Positions 44,444 through 53,302 of a stretch of 64,000 nt of DNA are shown one piece after another; position 1 is the stretch's first letter; each line of letters opens with the position of its first letter. The position numbers and the translations under genes are program-made. The notes beneath the pieces were generated by a model, which worked only from the letters and a program-made list of their open reading frames with translations, did not search any database and was not told the DNA's origin. This DNA is from Tateyamaria omphalii (GTDB lineage Bacteria > Pseudomonadota > Alphaproteobacteria > Rhodobacterales > Rhodobacteraceae): positions 248,001-312,000 of the forward strand of contig NZ_BMWT01000004.1 in the NCBI RefSeq assembly GCF_014651375.1, written 5' to 3'.

Positions 44444-44799
44444 AAACGTGAACCGGAACGACGTCACGATCTCGCGGCGTTTGTTCCGTTCGAACACAGA
44501 GTTGGTTCACGACGTGGACTCGTCCCGAGCTTTCGCGGCATCTATAGCAAGGACTGCTTTGGGACGATCACGTAAAAACCGCGGCTTCTGAACTTCGATT
44601 GACAACGGGACAACCGTCAGAATGAGCATGGCACGTCGCTGTCCCTTGGCAAATCCAAGAACACCGCGACGGACCCTTCGGCTCCAAATGCGCCCGGTGG
44701 ATGGGTCCATTTTCTGTGCAACCAATACCGAGATGGTCCAAAAGCATGCGTGTCCCTCCCAACGGTGCATCCAGCCTTGCGATTAAAATGCCAACGCCT
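44444..44799. other. Intergenic region without a supportable gene
   Basis: After the CMD-like gene there are only short open frames on both strands, none with family resemblance I can defend. The stretch leads into an aldehyde dehydrogenase remnant and is probably decayed coding DNA. Confidence 0.4.
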
Positions 44800-45330
44800 T
44801 GTGGAAAACGCTGATGTGGATGCTTTCGGCTTGGCCGTGGGTAGCGGGATTTCAATGGCCGCCTTGCACAAGATGACCAGGGTTCAGTTGGAGATGGGTT
44901 CCAAGAATCCTCTTCTGGCGATGGATGATTGTGATCTGGGCTTGGTGGTCGCCCATGAAGCTGTGTCCGCTTTGTAGCGGAACCGGTCAGAAATGCACCG
45001 CTGCCAGCCGCCTGATCGTTCACTCGGCCGTGCACAGCGCCTTCGATGAAAACTGGTTTTGGCCAGCAATGAAGTAAAGGTTGGTCACGCGTTGGCGGAC
45101 GGGGTGCAAATTGGTCCCCTCGTCAGCGAAAGCCAGTTGGATCAGAATCTCGAATACACTGGAATCGGCAGAACCGAGGCTGCGGCGGCGACCGTTTGGA
45201 TAGGTATACTAAGGGCTACCACATGGCGCCGACTGTATTCGCGAACACCTCCAATGATATGCGCATCAACCGCGAGCAGATGATCGCACCCATAACTGCC
45301 CCGAGCGCGACCAATGTCACACTGAACTAG
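44800..45330 (+). pseudogene. Aldehyde dehydrogenase remnant (frameshifted)
   Basis: Pieces of an ALDH of the ketoglutarate-semialdehyde dehydrogenase type appear in order but in different frames: MTRVQLEMGSKNPLLAMDD (about 44870-44930), then SGTGQKCTAASRLIVHSAV with the catalytic Cys region (from 44976), then VKVGHALADGVQIGPLVSES (from about 45074), then GYHMAPTVFANTSNDMRINRE (from about 45210) ending at a TAG at 45328. At least three frameshifts are needed to join them, and both ends of the gene are missing. It cannot make a functional enzyme. The following 139 bp to the M24 gene are featureless. Confidence 0.82.
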
Positions 45331-45469
45331 CAATCGCACGTCGTTGGGCCGCCGTCACAACCGTTCTTGCCTCGTAGAGTTATGATCACGGCCAGCGCGA
45401 ACAGGCTCGTCATACTCGCTAAATCGGTTCAAAAAGTGGATTGTTCACAGGGGTTTGAGAAAACCGTTT

Positions 45470-46639
45470 CTAGATGACTGGCAATTCGGGTGCGGCTCTT
45501 TGGGTCAAAAGCCGCGCTCCGTCCGCTGTGACCACTATGTTTTCTTCGTGCACCATGGTCAGCCCATCACCGTAGCTCAGCGATGGCTCAAGCGTCAGCA
45601 CCATGTTTTCCTTGAGCACTGTCAGATCAAAATCCGCATGGGAAGGTTGTTCGGTCAGTTGCATGCCCAACCCATGCCCCAAACGGCCGATGGTGGCACC
45701 GCTGCTGTCGAATTCCGCAATCACACGACCCATGGCCTGGAACAGGTCGCGACAAGTGTTGCCCGGACGGGCGGTCGCAAGCCCCTCCTCGGTGGCCCGC
45801 CAGAGCACGTCATAGGCGCGCCTGGCCCTGTCATCCGCAACCCCGATCGCCCAGTTGCGGTCAAAATCGCAGAAATACCCATCCCATGTCAGGCCAGTGT
45901 CCAGCATCAGGACATCGCCATTTTGCAATGGACGGCGGTCGGGGGGCGAAATCACGTCCCGGTACCCGCCCCGTTCAGCCGCCCCGACCAAATAGGGTGT
46001 GTCATCCACCCCTTGTGCCAATGCTTCGCGTCTAAAGGCGCGGAAAACTTCGTCTTGTGGCATGCCGTGACAAACGATGTCGGGCACGCGGGCGAAGGTG
46101 GCGGATCCGAGGCTGCAGATATAGGCAAGCTTCTCGATCTCCGCCGGTGACTTTATCATGCGCAGGGCATGCACCAACGACGTGGAATCCGCGACCTCAA
46201 GCCCTGGCAACGCAGCAACGAGCCGTTCCCAATCGCCCAGTGGCATCCGCAGTACCGTTTCATGACCTTTCATCACCCCGATCCGCGCGCGTTCTCGTGC
46301 ATATGGCCTCAGGAGATCCGTCAAAAGGCTGATACCGTCATCATTCGGTGTGGGCGCCGCCCAGGTTCGAATGTCGTCCAGCCATGAACGGCGCATCAAT
46401 TCTGCGCCGATTTCGGGGATGATGGCAATCGGTTTGCCGGAGGCGGGCAAGAACACAAACCAGGGTCGTGTCGGGCTTTGCCAGAACACAGTCTGAAAGC
46501 CGGTGAAGTATCGGACCTCTGGTTCGGTCGTTAGAAACAATCCTGCCAATCCATCACGCGCCATTAACTCTTGTGCGCGCCGGGTGCGCGCAGCGAATTC
46601 ATTGTCAGTAAACCCGCGCTCAGGAACATTGGTCGTCAC
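45470..46639 (-). CDS. M24-family peptidase (creatinase/prolidase type)
   Basis: A 389-residue pita-bread-fold metallohydrolase. All five metal ligands are visible: two Asp in LDTGLTWDGYFCDFDR, His in RLGHGLGMQ, Glu in LTLEPSL and Glu in VHEENIVVT. An N-terminal creatinase-type domain precedes it (RYFTGFQTVFW). Relatives include Xaa-Pro dipeptidases, creatinase and ectoine hydrolase; which applies is not clear. I chose a GTG at 46639 giving TTNVPERGF; the frame is open to another GTG at 46690 without a Shine-Dalgarno sequence. It is the only intact gene between two pseudogenes. Confidence 0.85.
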   Translation of the reverse strand: MTTNVPERGFTDNEFAARTRRAQELMARDGLAGLFLTTEPEVRYFTGFQTVFWQSPTRPWFVFLPASGKPIAIIPEIGAELMRRSWLDDIRTWAAPTPNDDGISLLTDLLRPYARERARIGVMKGHETVLRMPLGDWERLVAALPGLEVADSTSLVHALRMIKSPAEIEKLAYICSLGSATFARVPDIVCHGMPQDEVFRAFRREALAQGVDDTPYLVGAAERGGYRDVISPPDRRPLQNGDVLMLDTGLTWDGYFCDFDRNWAIGVADDRARRAYDVLWRATEEGLATARPGNTCRDLFQAMGRVIAEFDSSGATIGRLGHGLGMQLTEQPSHADFDLTVLKENMVLTLEPSLSYGDGLTMVHEENIVVTADGARLLTQRAAPELPVI

Positions 46640-46758
46640 AGGCCTTGCCCTCGCCTTTTTTGCTTTGATCAGCACCCGCACTTTAACCACGACAAAGTCG
46701 ATTTCGCGTCAAAAATGGGGATGCACGCGAGTTTTCTCATTTCGAGACGAACAGCTAT

Positions 46759-47440
46759 GTGACCCACAAGAACCGGGACACAGGTATCCTCGCCAAACGC
46801 GAACGGGCTGCGGTCGCCTTAACAAAGGAATTCCATATACCCCATCCGCTCGTGAAGCATGCACCTGTCGCGATTATCGGTGGTGGCATTCACCAATGTT
46901 CCGTTGCCTATCGTTTGGCCAAGGCCAGCTTTTGCTTCAATGCGGGTCCGTACTTCCATACTGGATACGCTCCGGGCTTTTTGCTGCACCTCTCTTACAT
47001 GAGCGATTATGTTTATGCCGGGGCCAGTGAAGCTCATGCTCAGGTAGTGCGCGATCTAGGCGCTAAGGCCATCCGCATTGACGGCGACTATGCTGCCTGA
47101 ATACGGTTGACCAAATCTGAGGCCGAAGAAAATGGTTGGTTCGTTGTCTCTGCCCCACCCAGCCAGATTTTCCTCTGGGGTGGTGTCAGCGGCATGGCTG
47201 CCGGAGTCATCGCGGCCATGAGGCAGTATTGCTGGGGCAAGACGCCACAGGGATTGTGATCGTATAGCCTGTGCTTGCGGCTTACTTGTTCGAGAGTGCC
47301 AAGGCCGGGGCGGTCACCTCTGTCACCTTGCATGACGAGATCATCACGGCGGGTCTGTCTTGTCGTGAGCCTTCTGAAATGGCCTGAGAAATTCTCGCCG
47401 AAGCCCTGCAACTCGTCCATTGCATCTGCCCGGCGCATGT
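46759..47440 (+). pseudogene. Remnants of an FAD oxidoreductase and a PLP-dependent ammonia-lyase
   Basis: From about 46860 there is an FAD dinucleotide-fold piece (VAIIGGGIHQCSVAYRLAK). From about 47020 there is a diaminopropionate ammonia-lyase/threonine-dehydratase-like sequence: GASEAHAQVVRDLGAKAIRIDGDYAA, stop TGA at 47098-47100, then in the same frame NGWFVVSAPP and IFLWGGVSGMAAGVIAAM. After a frameshift it continues IVIV-stop-PVLAAYLFESAKAG and AGLSCREPSEMA-stop-EILAEAL. The stops fall at positions expected to be Glu and Trp, so these are nonsense mutations in once-coding DNA. The lyase family converts diaminopropionate to pyruvate and ammonia; this copy is dead. Confidence 0.75.
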
Positions 47441-47475
47441 AGGAACAGCCCCTGCTACGAAGCACCGGGGCCAGT

Positions 47476-48441
47476 TCAAGTTGCCGGCTTGAGCGACTTC
47501 CCCTGCGGGATCACCTCATAACCAGGCTCTTCGGGTTCATCATCCTCCATCTCCGACGGAAAGCCAGGTGCCAGAATGTCGAGGCCAGTCGCCTCTTCCA
47601 GACGCCGGATGATATTGGGCGACAATTCCCGATCCCCATAGCGCGCAATGCCATCGTCAAATATTTTGCAAATCAGCGGTGAGATTTCCAACGGCACCTT
47701 GCCGCGCTCGGCGATGCTCTGGAACAGACCAACATCCTTTTTCACCAAATCCATCGTGAAGGAGATGTCGCGCGATCCATTGAGGATGACTTGGCTTTCC
47801 GTGACGTGCGAAAAACTGTTTCCAGATGAGATTTTGATTGCCTCATAGGTGGTGTTCAAGTCCATTCCTGCGGCCTTGGCTGTCACCAGAGCTTCTGCAT
47901 TGGCAACCAGATGGACGGTGGCGAGGTAATTCGTCAGGACTTTGAGCATCGAAGCCGTGCCTAGGTCACCGGTATGCAAAATACGACGGCCCATAGTCAT
48001 CAGAAGCGGCAAGATCCGCTCGAACGTCGTACGGTCGCAACCCGCAAAGATCGAGATGTTGCCGGTGTCCGCTCGATGGCAGCCACCCGATACGGGGCAA
48101 TCCACCGCTGCACCTCCGGCGGCCATCACCAGACCGCCCAGACGCTCGGCTTCGGCTTGGTCGGTGGTCGACATCTCCATCCAGATCTTGCCCTCCTGCA
48201 CATGGGGCAGCATCTCTTGCATGACCGCGTCGGACGCGGCAGGAGACGGCAGGCATGTGATCACCGCATCACAATCTCGCATCAATTCGGCCGCATTGCG
48301 CGCCGCTTTGGCACCTTTGGATACAGCCAGATCGACAAGATTGGCGTTCAAGTCCAGTACGGTCAGGTCAATACCATTGCGCAACAGACTGCCGGACAGT
48401 TTACCGCCGACATTGCCCAAACCGATAAATCCAACTTTCAT
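47476..48441 (-). CDS. NAD(P)-dependent beta-hydroxyacid dehydrogenase (3-hydroxyisobutyrate dehydrogenase family)
   Basis: A 321-residue enzyme of the 6-phosphogluconate/3-hydroxyisobutyrate dehydrogenase superfamily. It has the N-terminal KVGFIGLGNVGGKLSGSLL cofactor motif, the substrate loop DCPVSGG and the catalytic Lys in GTASMLKVLTNYL. It reduces or oxidises a beta-hydroxy acid or glyoxylate-type substrate. A 45-residue acidic tail (MEDDEPEEPGYEV) is longer than usual. It lies 41 bp after the cupin gene on the same strand, so the two may be co-transcribed. Confidence 0.88.
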   Translation of the reverse strand: MKVGFIGLGNVGGKLSGSLLRNGIDLTVLDLNANLVDLAVSKGAKAARNAAELMRDCDAVITCLPSPAASDAVMQEMLPHVQEGKIWMEMSTTDQAEAERLGGLVMAAGGAAVDCPVSGGCHRADTGNISIFAGCDRTTFERILPLLMTMGRRILHTGDLGTASMLKVLTNYLATVHLVANAEALVTAKAAGMDLNTTYEAIKISSGNSFSHVTESQVILNGSRDISFTMDLVKKDVGLFQSIAERGKVPLEISPLICKIFDDGIARYGDRELSPNIIRRLEEATGLDILAPGFPSEMEDDEPEEPGYEVIPQGKSLKPAT

Positions 48442-48482
48442 TTCAGCACCTTTCTTGTGAGGAACATCCTTTGGGTGGCGTG

Positions 48483-48956
48483 TCAGGCCACGAACCGATG
48501 TTCGATGCCTGAGGACGCATCTTGCTCAAAGCCATAGACAAAGCTCAGGCCATCAGGATCAACACTGACTCCAGGCTCGACATCTGCAGGGATGTAGATG
48601 GCTGTCCCATGGTCCACGGAATACGTAGCACTGGCCAACACAACCTCACCGGAGCCTTCAAGCACGTCGTAGAACTCCGGCTGAGTGTGGCGATGTGGAT
48701 GCAGGATACCATTTGGCAGAAAGGTGGCTACGCCGACGACAACGCCTTTGCACGCGGTTTTGCAACCTGAAATGAGCGTCTTGCACGCCACATCCCGAAG
48801 GGTAGAGTGGAAGCTATCCTCAATCACCTGCTCCTCGACCTTGACTAAGGAACAAGCCCCCATGTTGCCAGGCTTTGTATCCCTATTTGCCAGGACCATG
48901 TCGGGAGCCTCCGTGAAAAGCACTGGCATGTCACTTGGTCCTGTTGGCGCTTTCAT
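48483..48956 (-). CDS. Cupin-domain protein
   Basis: A 157-residue single-cupin protein. Motif 1 is G-x4-HRH-x3-E-x6-G (ILHPHRHTQPEFYDVLEG), with His, His and Glu metal ligands and a Tyr two residues after the Glu. Motif 2 (IYIPADVEPGVSV) has Pro where most relatives have the third histidine. This argues for altered or lost metal binding. Small cupins of this type include isomerases and DMSP lyases; I do not assign either. The ATG at 48956 is used; a second ATG at 48929 is possible. It is divergent from a LysR gene, which may regulate it. Confidence 0.8.
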   Translation of the reverse strand: MKAPTGPSDMPVLFTEAPDMVLANRDTKPGNMGACSLVKVEEQVIEDSFHSTLRDVACKTLISGCKTACKGVVVGVATFLPNGILHPHRHTQPEFYDVLEGSGEVVLASATYSVDHGTAIYIPADVEPGVSVDPDGLSFVYGFEQDASSGIEHRFVA

Positions 48957-49049
48957 GTCGTCTCAACGCGGATGTTATTCACTTTTTTGCAGCAACCAAA
49001 ATGATATATGGTGCGCAGTATGACCAAAAAAATTTTGTGATTTCCGGGA

Positions 49050-49931
49050 ATGCAAAGACGTATCAATCTGATCTGGCTTCGCAGCTTTGAAGCCGCTGCC
49101 CGACTTCTGAACTTCACCGCTGCCAGCGAGGAACTCGGGTTAACCCAGACTGCGGTAAGTCTTCACATCCGGTCACTTGAAGAGCAATTGGGAAGCAAAT
49201 TGTTTCACCGGCGTGCGCGCCATTTGTCACTTACAGATATTGGACAGGCCTATGTCAGCACGGTTCGTCAGGCGATAGCAGATATCGATTTGGCTTCGGT
49301 CAGCCTGTTCGGGCCGATGACAGCGCGTATGGTTACGGTCAAGGCACCGGTTTCAACAAGCGTGCTGTGGCTTGCGCCGCGTCTTCCACGCTTCAAACAA
49401 GAGCACCCTGAAATCGATATTCGTCTTGTATCGGATATCTGGTCCACGTCGACGGGGCCTGAAGGCATCGACGTCGAGGTGCGAATGGGGCGGGGCACCT
49501 GGACCGACGCACGGTCCGAAAAGCTGTCGGAAGAATTCATCACACCGATCTGCGCTGCCAAGCAGCGAGGCTGTATCAAAGGAATCCCAGATCTTTTGCG
49601 CGGCCCGCTTATCCACATCCTCGGATATGAAGGTGATTGGAATCGATACTTCGCCACCCATGACTGCGTTCCGGTACCTGAGACTGAACAGTACTTTCTC
49701 GATACAACGGTGTCCGCGATGCAACTGGTGGCAGGTGGACATGGCTATGCGATGGTCTTGTCGCGATTGGCGCAGACGCAAAGCGGTCTCGCTGCAGGAA
49801 TAGTCCCGGTGGGAGAGGCCACTGCCTCTCCTCAATCTCACTACCTTATGTATCGCAACTCAAGTGTCGCTGTGAGACCCGAAATCGAGTTGTTTGAAGC
49901 CTGGCTTCGGGCAGAGTTTGCGCAAGTCTGA
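49050..49931 (+). CDS. LysR-family transcriptional regulator (GcvA-like)
   Basis: A 293-residue LTTR. The N-terminal helix-turn-helix is WLRSFEAAARLLNFTAASEELGLTQTAVSLHIRSLEEQLG, followed by FHRRARHLSLTDIGQAY. The effector domain keeps the GcvA-like layout (LAPRLPRFKQEHPEIDIRL, AMQLVAGGHGYAMVL). It probably controls the divergent cupin-dehydrogenase pair across a 93-bp, AT-rich intergenic region. No operator can be pinpointed. Confidence 0.9.
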   Translation: MQRRINLIWLRSFEAAARLLNFTAASEELGLTQTAVSLHIRSLEEQLGSKLFHRRARHLSLTDIGQAYVSTVRQAIADIDLASVSLFGPMTARMVTVKAPVSTSVLWLAPRLPRFKQEHPEIDIRLVSDIWSTSTGPEGIDVEVRMGRGTWTDARSEKLSEEFITPICAAKQRGCIKGIPDLLRGPLIHILGYEGDWNRYFATHDCVPVPETEQYFLDTTVSAMQLVAGGHGYAMVLSRLAQTQSGLAAGIVPVGEATASPQSHYLMYRNSSVAVRPEIELFEAWLRAEFAQV

Positions 49932-50199
49932 AACTTTTGACGACGTTTTGGCTGCGGTTTTGCGACCCTGTTTTCACAATACGGACCAAGCAAATCCTCG
50001 CGATGCGTTCGGCATGCTGTGTGGTTCGCAGTCCCTGTTTTAGAAGTGTACCCCCAGGTTCGTTGTCAATTTTCAGCGATTGAACGGGCTATACTTTCGT
50101 ATAATGCCAATCGTCCTTTGAACGTGTGGTTCTACTTGTGCGTCGCCTGCGCGGTCAGCGAACCAAGTACCTTTGTGGTCCAAAGCAATGAGGCCACTG
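49932..50199 (+). promoter_or_regulatory. Leader region of the polysaccharide operon
   Basis: A 268-bp gap before the Alg44-like gene. AT-rich boxes resembling -10 elements (TATACT and TATAAT near 50090-50110) lie downstream of TTGTCA and TTGAAC sequences, but spacings are not ideal. I see no clear operator or riboswitch. Confidence 0.3.
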
Positions 50200-51624
50200 A
50201 TGAAAATCCGCCACGAAGCACCTGACTCAAATATGGATTGGACGGTCACCGCGCCGTTGGTGGTTGAAACGCCATCCGGTGCGTCGGTGTGCATAAAAAG
50301 CTGGTCCTTGTCCGGATTGGTCTGGCCGGACGATGCGCCTGACTGCCCGACAGCTGGCACGCTCAGTGTGCCTTTCCAAGGGGTTGATATCCGCTTTCCG
50401 GTTCGTCTGTCGAAAAACGAACAGTCTGGCCTGGTCTCCCTCGAAGGATTGAGCGGTCGGCAACGCGAAACTTTGGCTCTTTTTTATCGTTCGTTGCTGT
50501 CTGGCAAAATGGCCAGCAGTGGTGACGTGATCACCAGCTTGGACACTCCTGTTGATCTTGTCCCGATGGAGCAAACGGAAGCAGAGCAATCCGAACAACC
50601 AGTGAAGTTCGTTCCGCAGCCTGTCCGGGTTCTGTTCAATGTTTTGACATACCTGTCCATTGCAGCGCTGGTCGTGGGTATCATCGGCAACAATATCTTC
50701 ACCAATCTTGACCGGATCGACATACAGCACGGTCGAGTGCTAGCCCCAATGAGCCACAGTTTCCCCTCTCAGGGCGGATTTGTGCATAGCGTGGACGTTT
50801 CTTCCGGGCAAAAAGTCCGCACTGGCGACGTTATGATCAGGCTTCATGACCCTGAGGTGCAAGCCCGACTGGATCAAGCTGAGGCAGAGCTTGCCGTCGC
50901 AAGACAAGAGCATGCCCGTGCCATAGCGGCGATGGAAGAACTGGCGGAGCATCAACAATCGGAAAATACTGCCATGCGCATGGCTGTTGCGGCACGCTTT
51001 TATACCGAGTTCGTCGGCAAAGGTGGATTTGACGATATGCGCCGGCAGTGGGTGTCGATGCGCGGGCGCAATGATGATTTGGCGGCAGTGTCGGACCCCG
51101 TGACCATCGTCTCTGACCTGATGGCTCGAGAAGTTGCGCGACGAGCAGCGCGGTCCGACAGCGCACGTGCTGATCGCGATGGGCTGCGCGATTTGATTGA
51201 TCGCAACCATATCCGCGCGCCGTCTGACGGTGTCGTACGGGAAGTTATGGTGCGACCGGGTCAGCTGTTTGGAACACAGGAAGGCGATTTGGTTTTCGAG
51301 CGGGCGGAACCCCGGGCTACGGTGGGTTGGGTATCTGAAAAGTTCGCCGAAACACTTTACATCGGGATGCCTGCCACGATCGGACTGAATGAAAACGGTC
51401 AAAAGATCACATTCGACGGCGCCATCACCGATGTGCGTGCAGGCGACCATCCCGAACGTCCTGGTGAGTTTGGGATCATGGTAACCGTTTCGGCCACGAA
51501 CTTAAGTGCTGAGGCCACCAAAGCGAGGCTGCGTCTGGGTGCACCGGTGAACCTCGAAGCCAAGCGGCAACTGGGTCAGGCGTTTCGCGGTTGGCTTGCG
51601 AAAATGGGGGTCCGGAATGGCTGA
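50200..51624 (+). CDS. Alg44-like alginate synthase subunit (PilZ-like and HlyD-type domains)
   Basis: A 474-residue protein with the Alg44 layout. Residues 1-130 are a PilZ-like cytoplasmic domain ending in LLSGKMASSGDVITSL, close to the Pseudomonas Alg44 LSGELISIGDVLSTL. One transmembrane helix follows at about 150-172, then a periplasmic HlyD-type region with a coiled coil (AEAELAVARQEHARAIAAME) and lipoyl halves (IRAPSDGVVREVMV). In Pseudomonas Alg44 binds c-di-GMP to activate Alg8. Here the RxxxR motif is not visible and the DxSxxG motif reads SWSLSG. The ATG at 50200 has GAGG six bases upstream. It overlaps the alg8-like gene by eight bases. Confidence 0.82.
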   Translation: MKIRHEAPDSNMDWTVTAPLVVETPSGASVCIKSWSLSGLVWPDDAPDCPTAGTLSVPFQGVDIRFPVRLSKNEQSGLVSLEGLSGRQRETLALFYRSLLSGKMASSGDVITSLDTPVDLVPMEQTEAEQSEQPVKFVPQPVRVLFNVLTYLSIAALVVGIIGNNIFTNLDRIDIQHGRVLAPMSHSFPSQGGFVHSVDVSSGQKVRTGDVMIRLHDPEVQARLDQAEAELAVARQEHARAIAAMEELAEHQQSENTAMRMAVAARFYTEFVGKGGFDDMRRQWVSMRGRNDDLAAVSDPVTIVSDLMAREVARRAARSDSARADRDGLRDLIDRNHIRAPSDGVVREVMVRPGQLFGTQEGDLVFERAEPRATVGWVSEKFAETLYIGMPATIGLNENGQKITFDGAITDVRAGDHPERPGEFGIMVTVSATNLSAEATKARLRLGAPVNLEAKRQLGQAFRGWLAKMGVRNG

Positions 51625-53206
51625 GGAGCTATCGGAATACGCCTTTGACAAGGACCTGACGCGTCGTTTGCACGAACTGCAAAAGCCGGTGCCAAGCTAC
51701 TTCGCTCGTTGGTCGTTGCCCCACTTCACACTATTTCTTCTGCTTTTTATGGGGCTTTTGTGGCTCTTGGCGAACGTGCCAAATCGTTTCGCAAATCCAT
51801 CGACACTACATGTAACCGTTGTACTGGGGACTCTAGGGCTCTGGCGGTTTGGGTGGTGGTTCACCCATGCGTTGCGCGCGCAGGTCTATGCGCGCGCCAA
51901 GTGGCCAGGAATGCGCAAACGCGCAGATGAACTTTGGGATGCAGGTTGGCGCCCCAAGCGACTGCATATCCAGATGACAACCTATTACGAAGAGCCGTCG
52001 ATTACCAAACGCGTCATTGGCTCAATCTTGGGTCAAGTCAAACTCGAGGGTATTCCCACCTCGCTCTACATTGGGACAGGCAGCGCATATGACGAACAGA
52101 TCATTCGTGATTTCGTCGAAACCTACGCACAGGACATACCGGACGATCTGGCCGAACTGATTTTTATCCGTCAGAACCAGCCAGGCAAGCGCATGGCCAT
52201 TGGACTGATCCTGCGGGCGATCGCGCGATCCGGTGCCAATCCGGATGACCTTGTAATATTCATGGATGGCGATGCCCTTTATGGGGACGACGTCCTGCGC
52301 AAGACACTTTCCATGTTCGGTAGTGACCCAGAACTGCAGGCGTTGACCACCGACGAAGAAGTGATCTGCTATGGACCGCAGTGGATTGCAAAGTGGCTGG
52401 ACATGCGATTTGCCCAGCGGCGATTGGCCATGCAAAGCCATGCGCTGGCTGGGCGAGTTTTGACACTCACCGGTCGCATGAGTGTTTTTCGCGCGCGGCA
52501 CATCTTAGACGAGAAATTCATCCGCACCATTGAAGCTGACCACTTGAACCACTGGCTGTGGGGGCGCTTTCGGTTTCTGTCTGGTGATGACAAGTCGACC
52601 TGGTACCGGCTGCTGAGCGTTGGTGCCAAGATGACCTATGTGCCGGACGCGACTGTCTACACGATCGAAGTGATCAAGGAGAACGGACTGAAGCGTATGG
52701 TGCAGAACTTTCGCCGGTGGTCCGGCAATATGCTGCGCAATGGTGCACGCGCCATCGCCCTTGGTCCTACCGCAATGCCCTTCTTCATCTGGTGGTGTGT
52801 TGTGGATCAACGTCTTGCTATGTGGACGATGATGGTCAGCCCGGTGATGGCCGTACTGGGCAGCATGATTGTCCCAGGATACTTCTGGAACTGCATTATT
52901 TGGGTCCTGTTTTCGCGCGTTGTGTTGTGTCTGTTCCTGTTCGGCTACAGCCGCCGCGCAGATATGACTTGGCCGTTCATACTGTACCTCAATCAGGTGA
53001 TTAACGCGTCAGTGAAAATCTATATGATTTTCCACCTTTCTAAGCAGAAATGGTCCAATCGCGGCAATCAAAGCGCGGGCGATGGTTCTGGTCTCGTCGA
53101 GACGATCAAGAACGGGTTTGCCAAGTTTCAACTCGTGACAGCTCTGTCAGCGTTTCTGATGCTGATCATGATGTATGTGGGTTTGATCGAAACCCCTTTC
53201 AGCTAG
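51617..53206 (+). CDS. Alg8-like family 2 glycosyltransferase (mannuronan synthase type)
   Basis: A 529-residue membrane glycosyltransferase of the GT2 processive family. The catalytic landmarks match Alg8: DxD at Asp217/Asp219 (FMDGDALYG), SGDDKSTWYRLL with Asp324/Asp325 and RRWSGNMLRNGARA (366-379). Two helices precede the catalytic domain and several follow. Alg8 polymerises GDP-mannuronate into polymannuronate and secretes it through the inner membrane. The upstream Alg44-like and downstream AlgA/AlgD-like genes support that substrate. The ATG at 51617 overlaps the previous gene's stop. Confidence 0.87.
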   Translation: MAEELSEYAFDKDLTRRLHELQKPVPSYFARWSLPHFTLFLLLFMGLLWLLANVPNRFANPSTLHVTVVLGTLGLWRFGWWFTHALRAQVYARAKWPGMRKRADELWDAGWRPKRLHIQMTTYYEEPSITKRVIGSILGQVKLEGIPTSLYIGTGSAYDEQIIRDFVETYAQDIPDDLAELIFIRQNQPGKRMAIGLILRAIARSGANPDDLVIFMDGDALYGDDVLRKTLSMFGSDPELQALTTDEEVICYGPQWIAKWLDMRFAQRRLAMQSHALAGRVLTLTGRMSVFRARHILDEKFIRTIEADHLNHWLWGRFRFLSGDDKSTWYRLLSVGAKMTYVPDATVYTIEVIKENGLKRMVQNFRRWSGNMLRNGARAIALGPTAMPFFIWWCVVDQRLAMWTMMVSPVMAVLGSMIVPGYFWNCIIWVLFSRVVLCLFLFGYSRRADMTWPFILYLNQVINASVKIYMIFHLSKQKWSNRGNQSAGDGSGLVETIKNGFAKFQLVTALSAFLMLIMMYVGLIETPFS

Positions 53207-53302
53207 CGGGACTATCCTTTCGAGAGTCATCTTCACCTTTAGACATCCATCATAGGGCGCGGGGGCCGCTAATATGGATCAGAACATAAAAGAGGGTTTC
53301 AA

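Noticed and set aside
44507-45035. Minus-strand open frames over the aldehyde dehydrogenase remnant
   Set aside because: No family resemblance, and the plus strand has clear ALDH motifs in order.
48483-48956. Calling the cupin a DMSP lyase
   Set aside because: Only the first motif fits; the third metal-binding His is replaced by Pro and no other DMSP gene is nearby.
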